Of a stretch of 11,934 nt of DNA, positions 1 through 6,617 are shown piece by piece. Each line of letters begins with the position of its first letter. The stretch's first letter is position 1. Below the pieces are notes generated by a model. The model saw only the letters and a list, made by a program, of their open reading frames with translations. It was not told the origin of the DNA and made no database searches. Position numbers and translations under genes: made by a program. The DNA comes from Acidimicrobiales bacterium (lineage in GTDB: Bacteria; Actinomycetota; Acidimicrobiia; Acidimicrobiales; JAKAVM01): assembly GCA_027451785.1 (NCBI GenBank), contig DAIDIS010000030.1, positions 1-11,934 of the forward strand, read 5' to 3'.

Positions 1-1408
1 ACCGGATCATCTCGCCACGGAAGCGCTCATCGAAGTCCATGTCGATGTCGGGCATCTGCTTGCGGCCCGGGTTCAAGAATCGTTCAAAGAGCAGGTCGTA
101 GCGTATTGGGTCAAGCTCGACAATTCCGAGGCAATAGGCCACACAGCACCCGGCGGCTGAGCCTCTCCCGGGACCAACCCTGATTCCCGCCTCCTTTGCG
201 TGCCTGATCAAGTCCCAGACAACCAGGAAATAACCCTCAAAGCCCATATCCGAAATAACGCCAAGCTCGTAATCGATACGTTCTTGCACGGCTTCACTTA
301 GCTCAGCGCCATACCTGCCCCGTGCCCCCGTCATTGTCAGGTGGCGGAGATACTGCTTCGCTGCGGCGCCGTAGTCGAGGCGACTCAGGCCCTCTTCGCC
401 TTGTGATGTGTCACTCTGCTCTTGCGGAAGCCAATCCGATTCTGCTTCCACGCCGGAATTGACGAGAATCGGCCTTCCGGCAAAAAACTCGTCGGGGATG
501 GGGTACCTAGGCAGGCTTGCCTCGCCGAAGGCGATGTCCACGTTCGCCCGTTCGCCGATCCACAAAGTGTTCTTGCACGACTCGGGCACTTCCGCAAACA
601 GTCCCCACATTTCAGCCGAACTCTTGAGGTAATGCTCCTCGCCTTCGAACTTGAACCGGTCAGGCTGGTCGATGGTCGCACCCGTTTGGACACAAAGAAG
701 GGCGTCGTGAGCCAGAGCATCGGACCTGTTGGTGTAATGGCTGTCGTTCGTGGCAATCAGCGGAGCGTTGATCTGCTTGGCAATCCTGACAAGCTCGGGG
801 TTGTTCTTCCGCTGCTGGTCGATTCCGTGGTCCTGAAGCTCGATAAACAGGTTGTCCTGTCCAAAAATGTCCTGCAGCCTCCCGGCCAGCTTCACTGCAC
901 CTTCGTAGTCACCTTGGGTCAATGCCTGGTTGACCAATCCGCCAAGGCAGCCTGTGGTCGCGATGATCCCGCCTGAGTACTTCTCCAATAGCTCCCAGTC
1001 CAGCCTGGGCTTATAGTAATAGCCCTCAAGGTAGGCATAGGAGGCCAACTTCATTAGGTTCTTGTAGCCGGAGTTGTTCTCCGCCATCAAAGAGAGGTGG
1101 TAGTAGAGCTTTTGCCCCCCTCCTGTGTCGCCGCCTCCGTCGTCAACCTTTCCGCGCCGAGCAGGACGCTCGTGCCTGGACTCGGCGGCCATGTACGCTT
1201 CGAGCCCGATGATCGGGTTTATGCCCTGGTCCTTGCATTCTTTGTAGAAGTCCAGTACCCCGTACATGTTTCCGTGGTCGGTAATGGCAATTGCAGGTTG
1301 GCCATCACGCGCGGCCGCACTGACCAGTTCCTTTAGCCTTGACGCCCCATCGAGCATCGAAAATTCGGTGTGTACGTGCAGGTGAACGAAGGGCTGGTCC
1401 CCACTCAC
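1..1408 (-). CDS. dnaE: DNA polymerase III alpha subunit, N-terminal 469 residues (3' end outside window)
   Basis: Catalytic subunit of the replicative DNA polymerase; it copies both strands at the fork. The frame is open without interruption from a GTG at 1408 to the window edge. Seen: an N-terminal PHP domain with HLHVHTEFS (residues 9-17) and ITDHGNMYG, then GPGRGSAAG and the palm motif PDIDMDF at 453-459, whose Asp454 and Asp456 correspond to the catalytic aspartates of E. coli DnaE (D401, D403). The family is normally about 1150-1200 residues, so over half is missing. The conserved PHP histidines suggest that this domain may keep exonuclease activity, as in many non-proteobacterial DnaE proteins (inference). 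The GTG start is chosen because it follows GGAGG by 9 nt and puts the PHP motif close to the N-terminus. The start overlaps the pafE stop as GTGA, so translation is probably coupled. An acidic, polar stretch near residues 313-347 looks like a lineage insertion between the PHP and palm domains. Confidence 0.96.
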   Translation of the reverse strand, partial: MSGDQPFVHLHVHTEFSMLDGASRLKELVSAAARDGQPAIAITDHGNMYGVLDFYKECKDQGINPIIGLEAYMAAESRHERPARRGKVDDGGGDTGGGQKLYYHLSLMAENNSGYKNLMKLASYAYLEGYYYKPRLDWELLEKYSGGIIATTGCLGGLVNQALTQGDYEGAVKLAGRLQDIFGQDNLFIELQDHGIDQQRKNNPELVRIAKQINAPLIATNDSHYTNRSDALAHDALLCVQTGATIDQPDRFKFEGEEHYLKSSAEMWGLFAEVPESCKNTLWIGERANVDIAFGEASLPRYPIPDEFFAGRPILVNSGVEAESDWLPQEQSDTSQGEEGLSRLDYGAAAKQYLRHLTMTGARGRYGAELSEAVQERIDYELGVISDMGFEGYFLVVWDLIRHAKEAGIRVGPGRGSAAGCCVAYCLGIVELDPIRYDLLFERFLNPGRKQMPDIDMDFDERFRGEMIR

Positions 1409-1959
1409 AGGTAGGTACCTCCGCCTGCCGCCATGCCGTTGCCCGGAAACCCGTTACCTTGCTGGCCGGATGGCAGGCTCCGCCTTTGCATCTCCTCAAG
1501 TTGCGCCCGAGCCGCCATCTGCTGAGCGAACAGCGTTGCCTGAATCCCGTGGAACAAACCTTCCAGCCATCCGACGAGCTGAGCCTGAGCGACTCTGAGC
1601 TCCCCTTCGCTGGGTGTTCCAGAGTGGAATGGAAGCGACAATCGACGAAGCTCTGCCGCAAGATCCGGAGAAAGCCCACCAGCTAGTTCCTCGATCGAGG
1701 TCTCGAAGATCTCCTTCATCCTGGATCTGGCCGCCTCGTCCAAGGACGCCTGCCGAACCTCTTCCAAAAGCTGCTTGAGCATCGAACCGATCCGCAAGAC
1801 CTTGCCGGGCTCGGCGACAGTTTCATTCGTGTTATCCTCGGGGCCGGGGATGACCTCCGTCGGAGACAGCTCGTCCGACGGAGACAGCTCGCCCTCGAGT
1901 GCCCCTACCTCATCCTGCGTTTGCGGCTGGTCGGCGTCTGAAGGGTTATCCGTCGTCAC
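1405..1959 (-). CDS. pafE: Bacterial proteasome activator (PafE/Bpa family)
   Basis: ATP-independent activator of the 20S proteasome. In mycobacteria it forms a dodecameric ring that docks on the proteasome and admits unfolded or damaged proteins without pupylation. Seen in this 184-residue protein: an acidic, probably disordered N-terminus (1-52); a helical core from about residue 54 with RIGSMLKQLLEEVR, TSIEELAGGLSPDL and the strongly conserved QAQLVGWLEGLFHGIQ (125-140), followed by FAQQMAARAQL; a Gly-rich tail; and a C-terminal GTYL resembling the GQYL proteasome-docking end of Mycobacterium tuberculosis PafE (Rv3780). Length matches the family. The start is a GTG; GAGG lies 11 nt upstream, slightly far. 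Its last codons carry the dnaE ribosome binding site and its stop overlaps the dnaE start, so the two are probably co-transcribed. No proteasome core, Mpa or Pup gene is in the window. The N-terminus contains an 18-bp tandem duplication. Confidence 0.9.
   Translation of the reverse strand: MTTDNPSDADQPQTQDEVGALEGELSPSDELSPTEVIPGPEDNTNETVAEPGKVLRIGSMLKQLLEEVRQASLDEAARSRMKEIFETSIEELAGGLSPDLAAELRRLSLPFHSGTPSEGELRVAQAQLVGWLEGLFHGIQATLFAQQMAARAQLEEMQRRSLPSGQQGNGFPGNGMAAGGGTYL
1418..1422 (-). promoter_or_regulatory. Ribosome binding site of dnaE inside the pafE C-terminal codons
   Basis: On the minus strand GGAGG lies 9 nt upstream of the dnaE GTG. It is made by the Gly-Gly codons just before the Thr-Tyr-Leu end of PafE. 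It supports the GTG at 1408 as the dnaE start, and means that this short stretch serves both as the PafE docking tail and as the dnaE translation signal. Confidence 0.7.
1856..1891. repeat. 18-bp tandem duplication within pafE
   Basis: Two adjacent 18-bp copies, 1856-1873 and 1874-1891, differ only at one base (T1860 versus A1878). They encode the repeated hexapeptides ELSPSD and ELSPTE in the acidic N-terminal tail of PafE. The period is a multiple of three, so the reading frame is kept. Likely a slippage duplication in a disordered, tolerant segment. Confidence 0.8.
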
Positions 1960-1990
1960 GATTGGGTTGACCTCAATATCTTAAGTCCGA

Positions 1991-2001
1991 GTTACCGTAA
2001 C
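1991..2001. promoter_or_regulatory. 11-bp palindrome GTTACCGTAAC, candidate operator
   Basis: GTTAC and GTAAC form a perfect inverted repeat around one C, in the 115-bp region between the divergent pafE and Rrf2-type genes. It lies 32 bp upstream of the pafE start and 73 bp upstream of the regulator start. The position fits an operator for the adjacent Rrf2 protein, which like most of its family may control itself or its neighbour. This is inferred from symmetry and location only; the half-sites match no particular Rrf2 consensus I can name. Confidence 0.35.
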
Positions 2002-2062
2002 ACCATACAAGCGAGCGATTGACCTTATAAACCGTCCAGCTACATCCCCTTTCGGCATCGCC

Positions 2063-2068
2063 TAGCAT
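2063..2068 (+). promoter_or_regulatory. Candidate -10 element (TAGCAT) for a leaderless Rrf2-type gene
   Basis: TAGCAT fits the actinobacterial TANNNT -10 pattern and ends 6 nt before the GTG at 2075, so transcription would start at the first base of the start codon. No Shine-Dalgarno sequence precedes this GTG, as expected of a leaderless mRNA. No convincing -35 was seen at 16-18 nt spacing. Confidence 0.4.
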
Positions 2069-2074
2069 TGTGGT

Positions 2075-2515
2075 GTGAAGGTTTCAACGCGAGGTGACTA
2101 TGCCAGCAGAGCACTGTTGTCGCTTGCCCTTCATCAAGACCAGACGGGTCCCACCTCAGTAAAGGACATAGCCGAAAGAACGGGCCTACCTCAGCCATAC
2201 CTGGAGCAAATTCTGCTCGCTCTAAAAGGCGCTGGTCTAGTTCGGTCGAAACGAGGAATGGGCGGTGGATACGTTTTGGCGCGCCTTCCAGAGGAAATCA
2301 CCCTCAGCCAGATCGTAAGCGCCGTCGATGGGCCAATCGTTGCGGGGGACTTTGGTCGACCGCACGAAAACGGAGCCTGCGAACACGAAGGGCAATGCGT
2401 ACTGCTTGCCGTATGGGAGAACGTAAGCCAGCACATGCGCTCTCACCTTGACTCATACACCCTGAGGGACATGGTGGAAAGAGCAAGAGGAAGCTCGGTG
2501 GAAGCCTACAATTAG
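2075..2515 (+). CDS. Rrf2-family transcriptional regulator
   Basis: DNA-binding regulator of the Rrf2/IscR/NsrR family, 146 residues, the usual length. Seen: the signature N-terminus KVSTRGDYASRALLSLA, a winged helix-turn-helix with recognition-helix region GLPQPYLEQILLALKGAGLV (37-56), wing SKRGMGGGY (58-66), and the LSQIVSAVDGP segment leading to the sensory region. Cys102 and Cys108 align with the second and third cluster ligands of IscR (C98, C104). The first cysteine is absent (Pro96 at the matching spacing) and IscR His107 is replaced by Leu111. An IscR-type [2Fe-2S] cluster would therefore need other ligands, or the protein senses redox or another signal through two cysteines. Start: GTG at 2075, the only one in frame that keeps the family N-terminus; no ribosome binding site, probably leaderless. 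Its last codons overlap the convergent amidase gene by 4 nt. Targets are unknown; the divergent pafE-dnaE promoter is the obvious candidate besides itself. Confidence 0.92.
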   Translation: MKVSTRGDYASRALLSLALHQDQTGPTSVKDIAERTGLPQPYLEQILLALKGAGLVRSKRGMGGGYVLARLPEEITLSQIVSAVDGPIVAGDFGRPHENGACEHEGQCVLLAVWENVSQHMRSHLDSYTLRDMVERARGSSVEAYN

Positions 2516-3765
2516 GCGAGAGCCGCCCCAATCGCCGCCGCTGTTGCGACGAGCATTGCCTCCGACCGCATCGGGCCCACAAGCTGGACACTCGACCCAT
2601 CCGCGGGAATCGTGGCCGGAAACGAAATAGCGGGGACTCCTGCCAGGTTTACCGGCATCGTGTTGCGGATCGCAAACATCAAGTCGACTTCATCAAGCAT
2701 CGGCGGGTACGCCGATAAAGTCGGCATTGCAAGCACGTCAACTTTGCCAAAGGCCTCGCCGAGCATACTGATCCACTTCAATCGGGTTTTCTCGTGCGTC
2801 CTCATATCGTCGGGGCTCACTTGGGAGCCGAGCGCCAGCCTCATCTTGACGTCTTCGCCGATCAGTTCCGGCTGTTCAGTTACGAGATAGCCGTGTTGTG
2901 CAGCTGCCTCGGCCACGAGGATCAGCCCGCACGCCATTGTGGCCTCGTCCCACATTGGAAGCGCAATCTCCGTGATGTTGGCACCTGATGCAGCAAGCGC
3001 CCGTCGGACGTTGGCATTGATATTGCCAGGAGCCCCCAAGTCAACGAACCCGATCGAACGAGCGGGGCCGGCGACAGCGAGCTCTGCACGAAAATCGCCG
3101 GCCAAGAGGCACATCGCTGAGCCCACAGTTTCTGCGTCACGAGCCATCGGGCCGATGGTGTCCAGCGACGGGGCAAGTGCCACTGTACCTTCGGTGGGTA
3201 CTCGCCCGAAGGTTGTCTTCAAGCCAACCACTCCACAACATGCAGCCGGAATCCTGATGGAGCCCCCGGTATCGGATCCGAGCGCAAAGTCAACCTCGCC
3301 GTTTGCAACTGCAACCGCGGAGCCACTGGAAGAACCACCCGGCACCCAAAGTGGGTTGATCGGGTTAACGGGAGTCCCAAACCAAGGGTTGATCCCTGTG
3401 ACTCCAAGAGCAAGCTCATGCGTATTTGTCTTGCCCACAATCACGATCTCGCCACCATCGATCATTTCCTTCATCGGTTCGAGACAGGCAGCGTCTCGCT
3501 CGGCAATCACCTCACGCATCAGTACGGCTCGGGTTCCAGCCGAAGTAGGCATGCCCTTCACGTCGATGATGTCCTTCACCGCTACCCTCAAGCCGGCGAC
3601 AGATCGCCCACCATCGATCATTTCTCCGGCGATCGGGTCGCCAATTGCTTTTGGACCCATTTCCCCAAGCGCTGGATTTACGTATAAGTAGGTGGGAGAT
3701 CGATAGGTCGGCAGCTGGCTCTCATTTTCCATTTCGGCTTGAACTTGATTTCGGGTGCCGCTCAA
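2512..3765 (-). CDS. Amidase-signature family hydrolase
   Basis: Hydrolyses carboxylic amide bonds to acid and ammonia or amine; probably cytoplasmic, as no signal peptide or membrane segment is visible. The catalytic triad of the amidase signature family is complete: Lys64 (VAVKD), cis-Ser145 (GGSSSGS, 143-149) and nucleophile Ser169 (GSDTGGSIRIPA). The Ser145-Ser169 spacing of 24 equals that of fatty acid amide hydrolase. At 417 residues it is shorter than GatA (about 480), and no gatB or gatC is adjacent, so a metabolic amidase is likelier than the Glu-tRNA(Gln) amidotransferase subunit; the substrate cannot be read from sequence. Start: TTG overlapping the upstream stop as TTGA, with no good Shine-Dalgarno, suggesting translational coupling to the acyl-CoA synthetase gene. 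An internal ATG at 3732 (residue 12) is an alternative start. Its stop overlaps the end of the convergent Rrf2 gene. Confidence 0.9.
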   Translation of the reverse strand: MSGTRNQVQAEMENESQLPTYRSPTYLYVNPALGEMGPKAIGDPIAGEMIDGGRSVAGLRVAVKDIIDVKGMPTSAGTRAVLMREVIAERDAACLEPMKEMIDGGEIVIVGKTNTHELALGVTGINPWFGTPVNPINPLWVPGGSSSGSAVAVANGEVDFALGSDTGGSIRIPAACCGVVGLKTTFGRVPTEGTVALAPSLDTIGPMARDAETVGSAMCLLAGDFRAELAVAGPARSIGFVDLGAPGNINANVRRALAASGANITEIALPMWDEATMACGLILVAEAAAQHGYLVTEQPELIGEDVKMRLALGSQVSPDDMRTHEKTRLKWISMLGEAFGKVDVLAMPTLSAYPPMLDEVDLMFAIRNTMPVNLAGVPAISFPATIPADGSSVQLVGPMRSEAMLVATAAAIGAALA

Positions 3766-6506
3766 AGGACGGAAACCCCGTCAAGACTTTCAGAGTCCCC
3801 TAGAGTCGATCCGAGCCTGATTCTGGCATCGAGGGCCAAGGCCCCATCCGGCGAAGCGACGACGGGGTTACAGTCCAGTTCGGAAATCTCCGGGAAGTCG
3901 GACATAAGTTGCGAGATCCTGGAAAGGATGTCCTCCAATGCGGCAGTGTCGACCGTCTCGCTCCCACGATAACCAGTCAGCAACCTGGATGACCGGATTC
4001 CAAGCACCATACCCTTTGCCTCCAAGTCGGTTATGGGAGCCAGGCGCGATACGTGGTCACCCGTTAGCTCCGCTGCGACGCCACCAAGCCCAAACAAGAC
4101 GACCGGGCCGAACTTATCGTACCTGACGGCCCCCGCAATCAACTCGACCTGGCCCGTGTGAATGGGTTGCAACAATACTCCGTGCATTCGGACCCCGAAA
4201 GTCCTGGTCATAGTTTCGAAGGCCGCTCGCAGCTCCAACTCTCCTTCTATCCCAAGGATCACCCCGCCCTCGTCCGACTTATGAAGGATTGAAGGTCCGA
4301 CGACCTTCATGGCCATCGGGAAGCCGATTTCCGATACGGCTCCTAGGGCTTGGTCCAGGTCTTGTGCGAATACCGAGGGAATCACCGGCACGCCGTATGC
4401 CTTCAGGACTTCGAAGGCGTCTGGAAGGCTCATCCAGCCTTCTTCGGATGTCGAGGCATCGGCAATCAATTTTCTCCCGCGCGAGGGGCTTACGCCGTTC
4501 AGTTCGGGAATAGAGCCAACCGGCGAACGTTTCCATTCCGAGTACCGCGCTGCGTGACCAAGGGCCCGAATCGCATTCTCGGGATAGCCGAAATCCGGCA
4601 CGATCGTTTCGCCGGTCCTCAGTTGCCTCCGGACCGAGGTCGATCCGACGAAACTTGCGACGAGGGTCACCGGCGATTTGGATTCAGCATTTTCGGCGGC
4701 AACTTGAGCAAGCGCTTCGGCCACGTCCGGCGCTCTCGTATTGAGCGGTGGGGCGAAAATAACGACAACCGAGTCAACCTCGCCTGACCTGCACAAAAGC
4801 GAGCATGCCTGCCTGTAAGTTTGCGCGCTGGCCGATGCGATCAGGTCCACTGGGTTCGACAGACCGGCGCCCGATGGAAGGAAATCCTGCAGTTGCCGCT
4901 GGAGGTCCTTGGACAACTCTGGGACATCCAATCCATTCGAACTGCAGGCATCGGCCGCCAGAACACCAAACCCACCGGCGTTGCAGACAATTGCGACCCG
5001 ATCTCCCGCAGGCAGCGGCTGAGACGAGAATAGCTCTCCAGCATCAAAAAGCTCCTCCACCGTGCTCACCCTTATCACCCCTGTACTGGAAAAGAGGGCG
5101 TCGACAGCCTCTTCGGGAGAGCTCATCGCAGCCGTGTGGGATCGGGCTGCGCGGTTTCCCGAGACAGATCTTCCGGACTTCACTGCGACGATCGGCTTGG
5201 TCTGGCTGACCCTTTGAGCGAGACGCTTGAACTTCTTCGGGTTACCCATGGACTCCAAGTACAAGAGGATCACTTCAGTATCCGGATCCACCTCCCACCA
5301 CTGCAGAAGGTCGTTGCCGCTTACGTCTGCCTTGTTCCCCATGGAGACGAATTGGGAGAGCCCTATATCCCTCTCGGCAATCTCAGCAAGAATGGCTATC
5401 CCGAGCCCACCCGACTGGGAAGCGAAGCCGATGTTTCCGGCTTTTGGTGGGCGGGCCGAGAAAGTGGCGTTCATCGATACTTCGGGATCGGTCGTAATAA
5501 CCCCGAAGCAGTTGGGCCCTACCAACCTCATGCCATACCCGTGGGCAAGCCTCGCAATCCGCGCCTGCTCGGTTGCCCCTTGGCTTCCTGCCTCGGCAAA
5601 CCCTGCGGTGATGACGATGAGCCCGCCAACACCTTTCCTCCCACATGAGTGAACTACCTCTTCAACGCCTTCGGCTGGAACTGCGACTATTGCCAAGTCG
5701 ACCGGTCCTGGGATGGCCTCAACCGAATGCCAACAAGGTATAGACAAAATGAACTCGGCGGTGGGGTTGACTGGATACACCGGGCCGCCGAACTCTCCTG
5801 ATATAAGGTTCTGGACCACCTCGCGGCCAATGGTGCCCTTCTTACGCGAAACACCGATTACCGCTATCGACCTTGGCTTCAAGAGCCGCCCTATGGACCT
5901 AACGACTGCCTGTCGATCACGCTCTTGCGCCGCCTCGGTAGCCGCTCTCGTCGGCATGATGTCCATGACGACCTTGACCACCCCTTCGGACCGGGTGCTC
6001 TGGCTGGCGAATCCCGCCTTTTTGAACACTTCGAGCATCTTGTAGTTGTCGCCGAGGGTATAGGCGACAAATCGCTTGATCCCATAGTGGCGACCAATTA
6101 ACACCAATCGTTCAAGCAGTAGAGTTCCAAGGCCAATTCCCTGAAAGCGATCCTCGACCACGAAGGCGACTTCGGCCACCTCGCCGTCCGGAAGCCGGTC
6201 ATAGCGGGCAACGGCGACGATGTCCGGCCCTCGCTGTGCGACCAGCGAGACTCTGTCGGCTCCATCCAAGGTCGTAAAGTGCCTGACCTCTTCTTCGGAC
6301 AAGCGCCTATGTGCATTGAAAAAGCGACGCGCGATCGTCTCCAACGACAGCCTTGAGTGGAACTCAACCAATCCCTCAGAGTCCTCTGGAGTAATCGGCC
6401 TGAATCTTGCCGTGGAACCGTCCGAAAGTAGGACGTCCACGTCCAATTCGGGCTTTGGGAAGTCAGCCGCCGCTTGCGATTCGCTTCCACCAACCTCATT
6501 AGCCAT
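3762..6506 (-). CDS. GNAT acetyltransferase fused to ADP-forming acyl-CoA synthetase (Pat/PatA-like)
   Basis: A multidomain protein joining a Gcn5-type N-acetyltransferase to a complete NDP-forming acyl-CoA synthetase. Numbering is for the 914-residue form from ATG 6506. Seen in order: GNAT domain about 22-185, with acetyl-CoA loop Q-G-I-G-L-G at 122-127; Rossmann CoA-binding domain from about 208 (SIAVIGVSRKKGTIG); ligase domains about 350-640, with SGRS...SHTAA holding His457 at the phosphohistidine position; C-terminal ATP-grasp about 690-900, with HKSDEGGV (His742), FGLGG (805-809) and ELDCNPV. In Salmonella Pat the GNAT is C-terminal; in Streptomyces lividans PatA it is N-terminal, as here. 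Such proteins acetylate lysines, for example of AMP-forming acyl-CoA synthetases. Both mobile-phosphate histidines are kept, so the synthetase half may also be active: acyl-CoA + ADP + Pi to acid + CoA + ATP, or the reverse. A GTG at 6515 would add three residues but overlaps the likely -10 element. Its stop is coupled by TTGA to the amidase. Confidence 0.92.
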   Translation of the reverse strand: MANEVGGSESQAAADFPKPELDVDVLLSDGSTARFRPITPEDSEGLVEFHSRLSLETIARRFFNAHRRLSEEEVRHFTTLDGADRVSLVAQRGPDIVAVARYDRLPDGEVAEVAFVVEDRFQGIGLGTLLLERLVLIGRHYGIKRFVAYTLGDNYKMLEVFKKAGFASQSTRSEGVVKVVMDIMPTRAATEAAQERDRQAVVRSIGRLLKPRSIAVIGVSRKKGTIGREVVQNLISGEFGGPVYPVNPTAEFILSIPCWHSVEAIPGPVDLAIVAVPAEGVEEVVHSCGRKGVGGLIVITAGFAEAGSQGATEQARIARLAHGYGMRLVGPNCFGVITTDPEVSMNATFSARPPKAGNIGFASQSGGLGIAILAEIAERDIGLSQFVSMGNKADVSGNDLLQWWEVDPDTEVILLYLESMGNPKKFKRLAQRVSQTKPIVAVKSGRSVSGNRAARSHTAAMSSPEEAVDALFSSTGVIRVSTVEELFDAGELFSSQPLPAGDRVAIVCNAGGFGVLAADACSSNGLDVPELSKDLQRQLQDFLPSGAGLSNPVDLIASASAQTYRQACSLLCRSGEVDSVVVIFAPPLNTRAPDVAEALAQVAAENAESKSPVTLVASFVGSTSVRRQLRTGETIVPDFGYPENAIRALGHAARYSEWKRSPVGSIPELNGVSPSRGRKLIADASTSEEGWMSLPDAFEVLKAYGVPVIPSVFAQDLDQALGAVSEIGFPMAMKVVGPSILHKSDEGGVILGIEGELELRAAFETMTRTFGVRMHGVLLQPIHTGQVELIAGAVRYDKFGPVVLFGLGGVAAELTGDHVSRLAPITDLEAKGMVLGIRSSRLLTGYRGSETVDTAALEDILSRISQLMSDFPEISELDCNPVVASPDGALALDARIRLGSTLGDSESLDGVSVL

Positions 6507-6513
6507 TGAGGTC

Positions 6514-6519
6514 ACTATA
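6514..6519 (-). promoter_or_regulatory. Candidate -10 element (TATAGT) for a leaderless mRNA of the GNAT-synthetase gene
   Basis: TATAGT matches the -10 consensus at five of six bases and ends 7 nt before the ATG at 6506, so transcription would begin at or next to the A of ATG. No Shine-Dalgarno precedes this ATG or the GTG at 6515. The GTG lies inside this element, which favours the ATG as start. No clear -35 was found. The site also suggests that the gene need not depend on read-through from the kinase gene upstream. Confidence 0.5.
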
Positions 6520-6590
6520 TCCGTCGGCGGTCCAAGTTCCGGTGTGTCCTCGCACTCCCCAATTCCAAGTTGGATGGGTTTCCGGAACCA

Positions 6591-6617
6591 GAGGCGTTGA
6601 GCTTGCGGAAACGCCTC
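6591..6617 (-). terminator. Stem-loop directly after the kinase-fusion gene
   Basis: GAGGCGTT (6591-6598) and AACGCCTC (6610-6617) form a perfect 8-bp stem with an 11-nt loop, starting at the base next to the TAG stop of the minus-strand gene. No U-tract follows, so it would be an atypical intrinsic terminator of the kind proposed in actinobacteria, or an RNA 3'-end stabiliser. It separates the gene from the candidate leaderless promoter downstream. Confidence 0.45.

Noticed and set aside
422..976. A 184-codon plus-strand open frame
   Set aside because: It lies opposite the uninterrupted dnaE frame carrying family motifs and has no domain or ribosome binding site of note.
2939..3691. A 250-codon open frame on the plus strand
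   Set aside because: It is antisense to the amidase, whose full catalytic triad is on the minus strand; its translation is Ser/Pro/Ala-rich with no recognisable domain.
2512..3765. Amidase as GatA of the Glu-tRNA(Gln) amidotransferase
   Set aside because: At 417 residues it is short for GatA, and no gatB or gatC is next to it.
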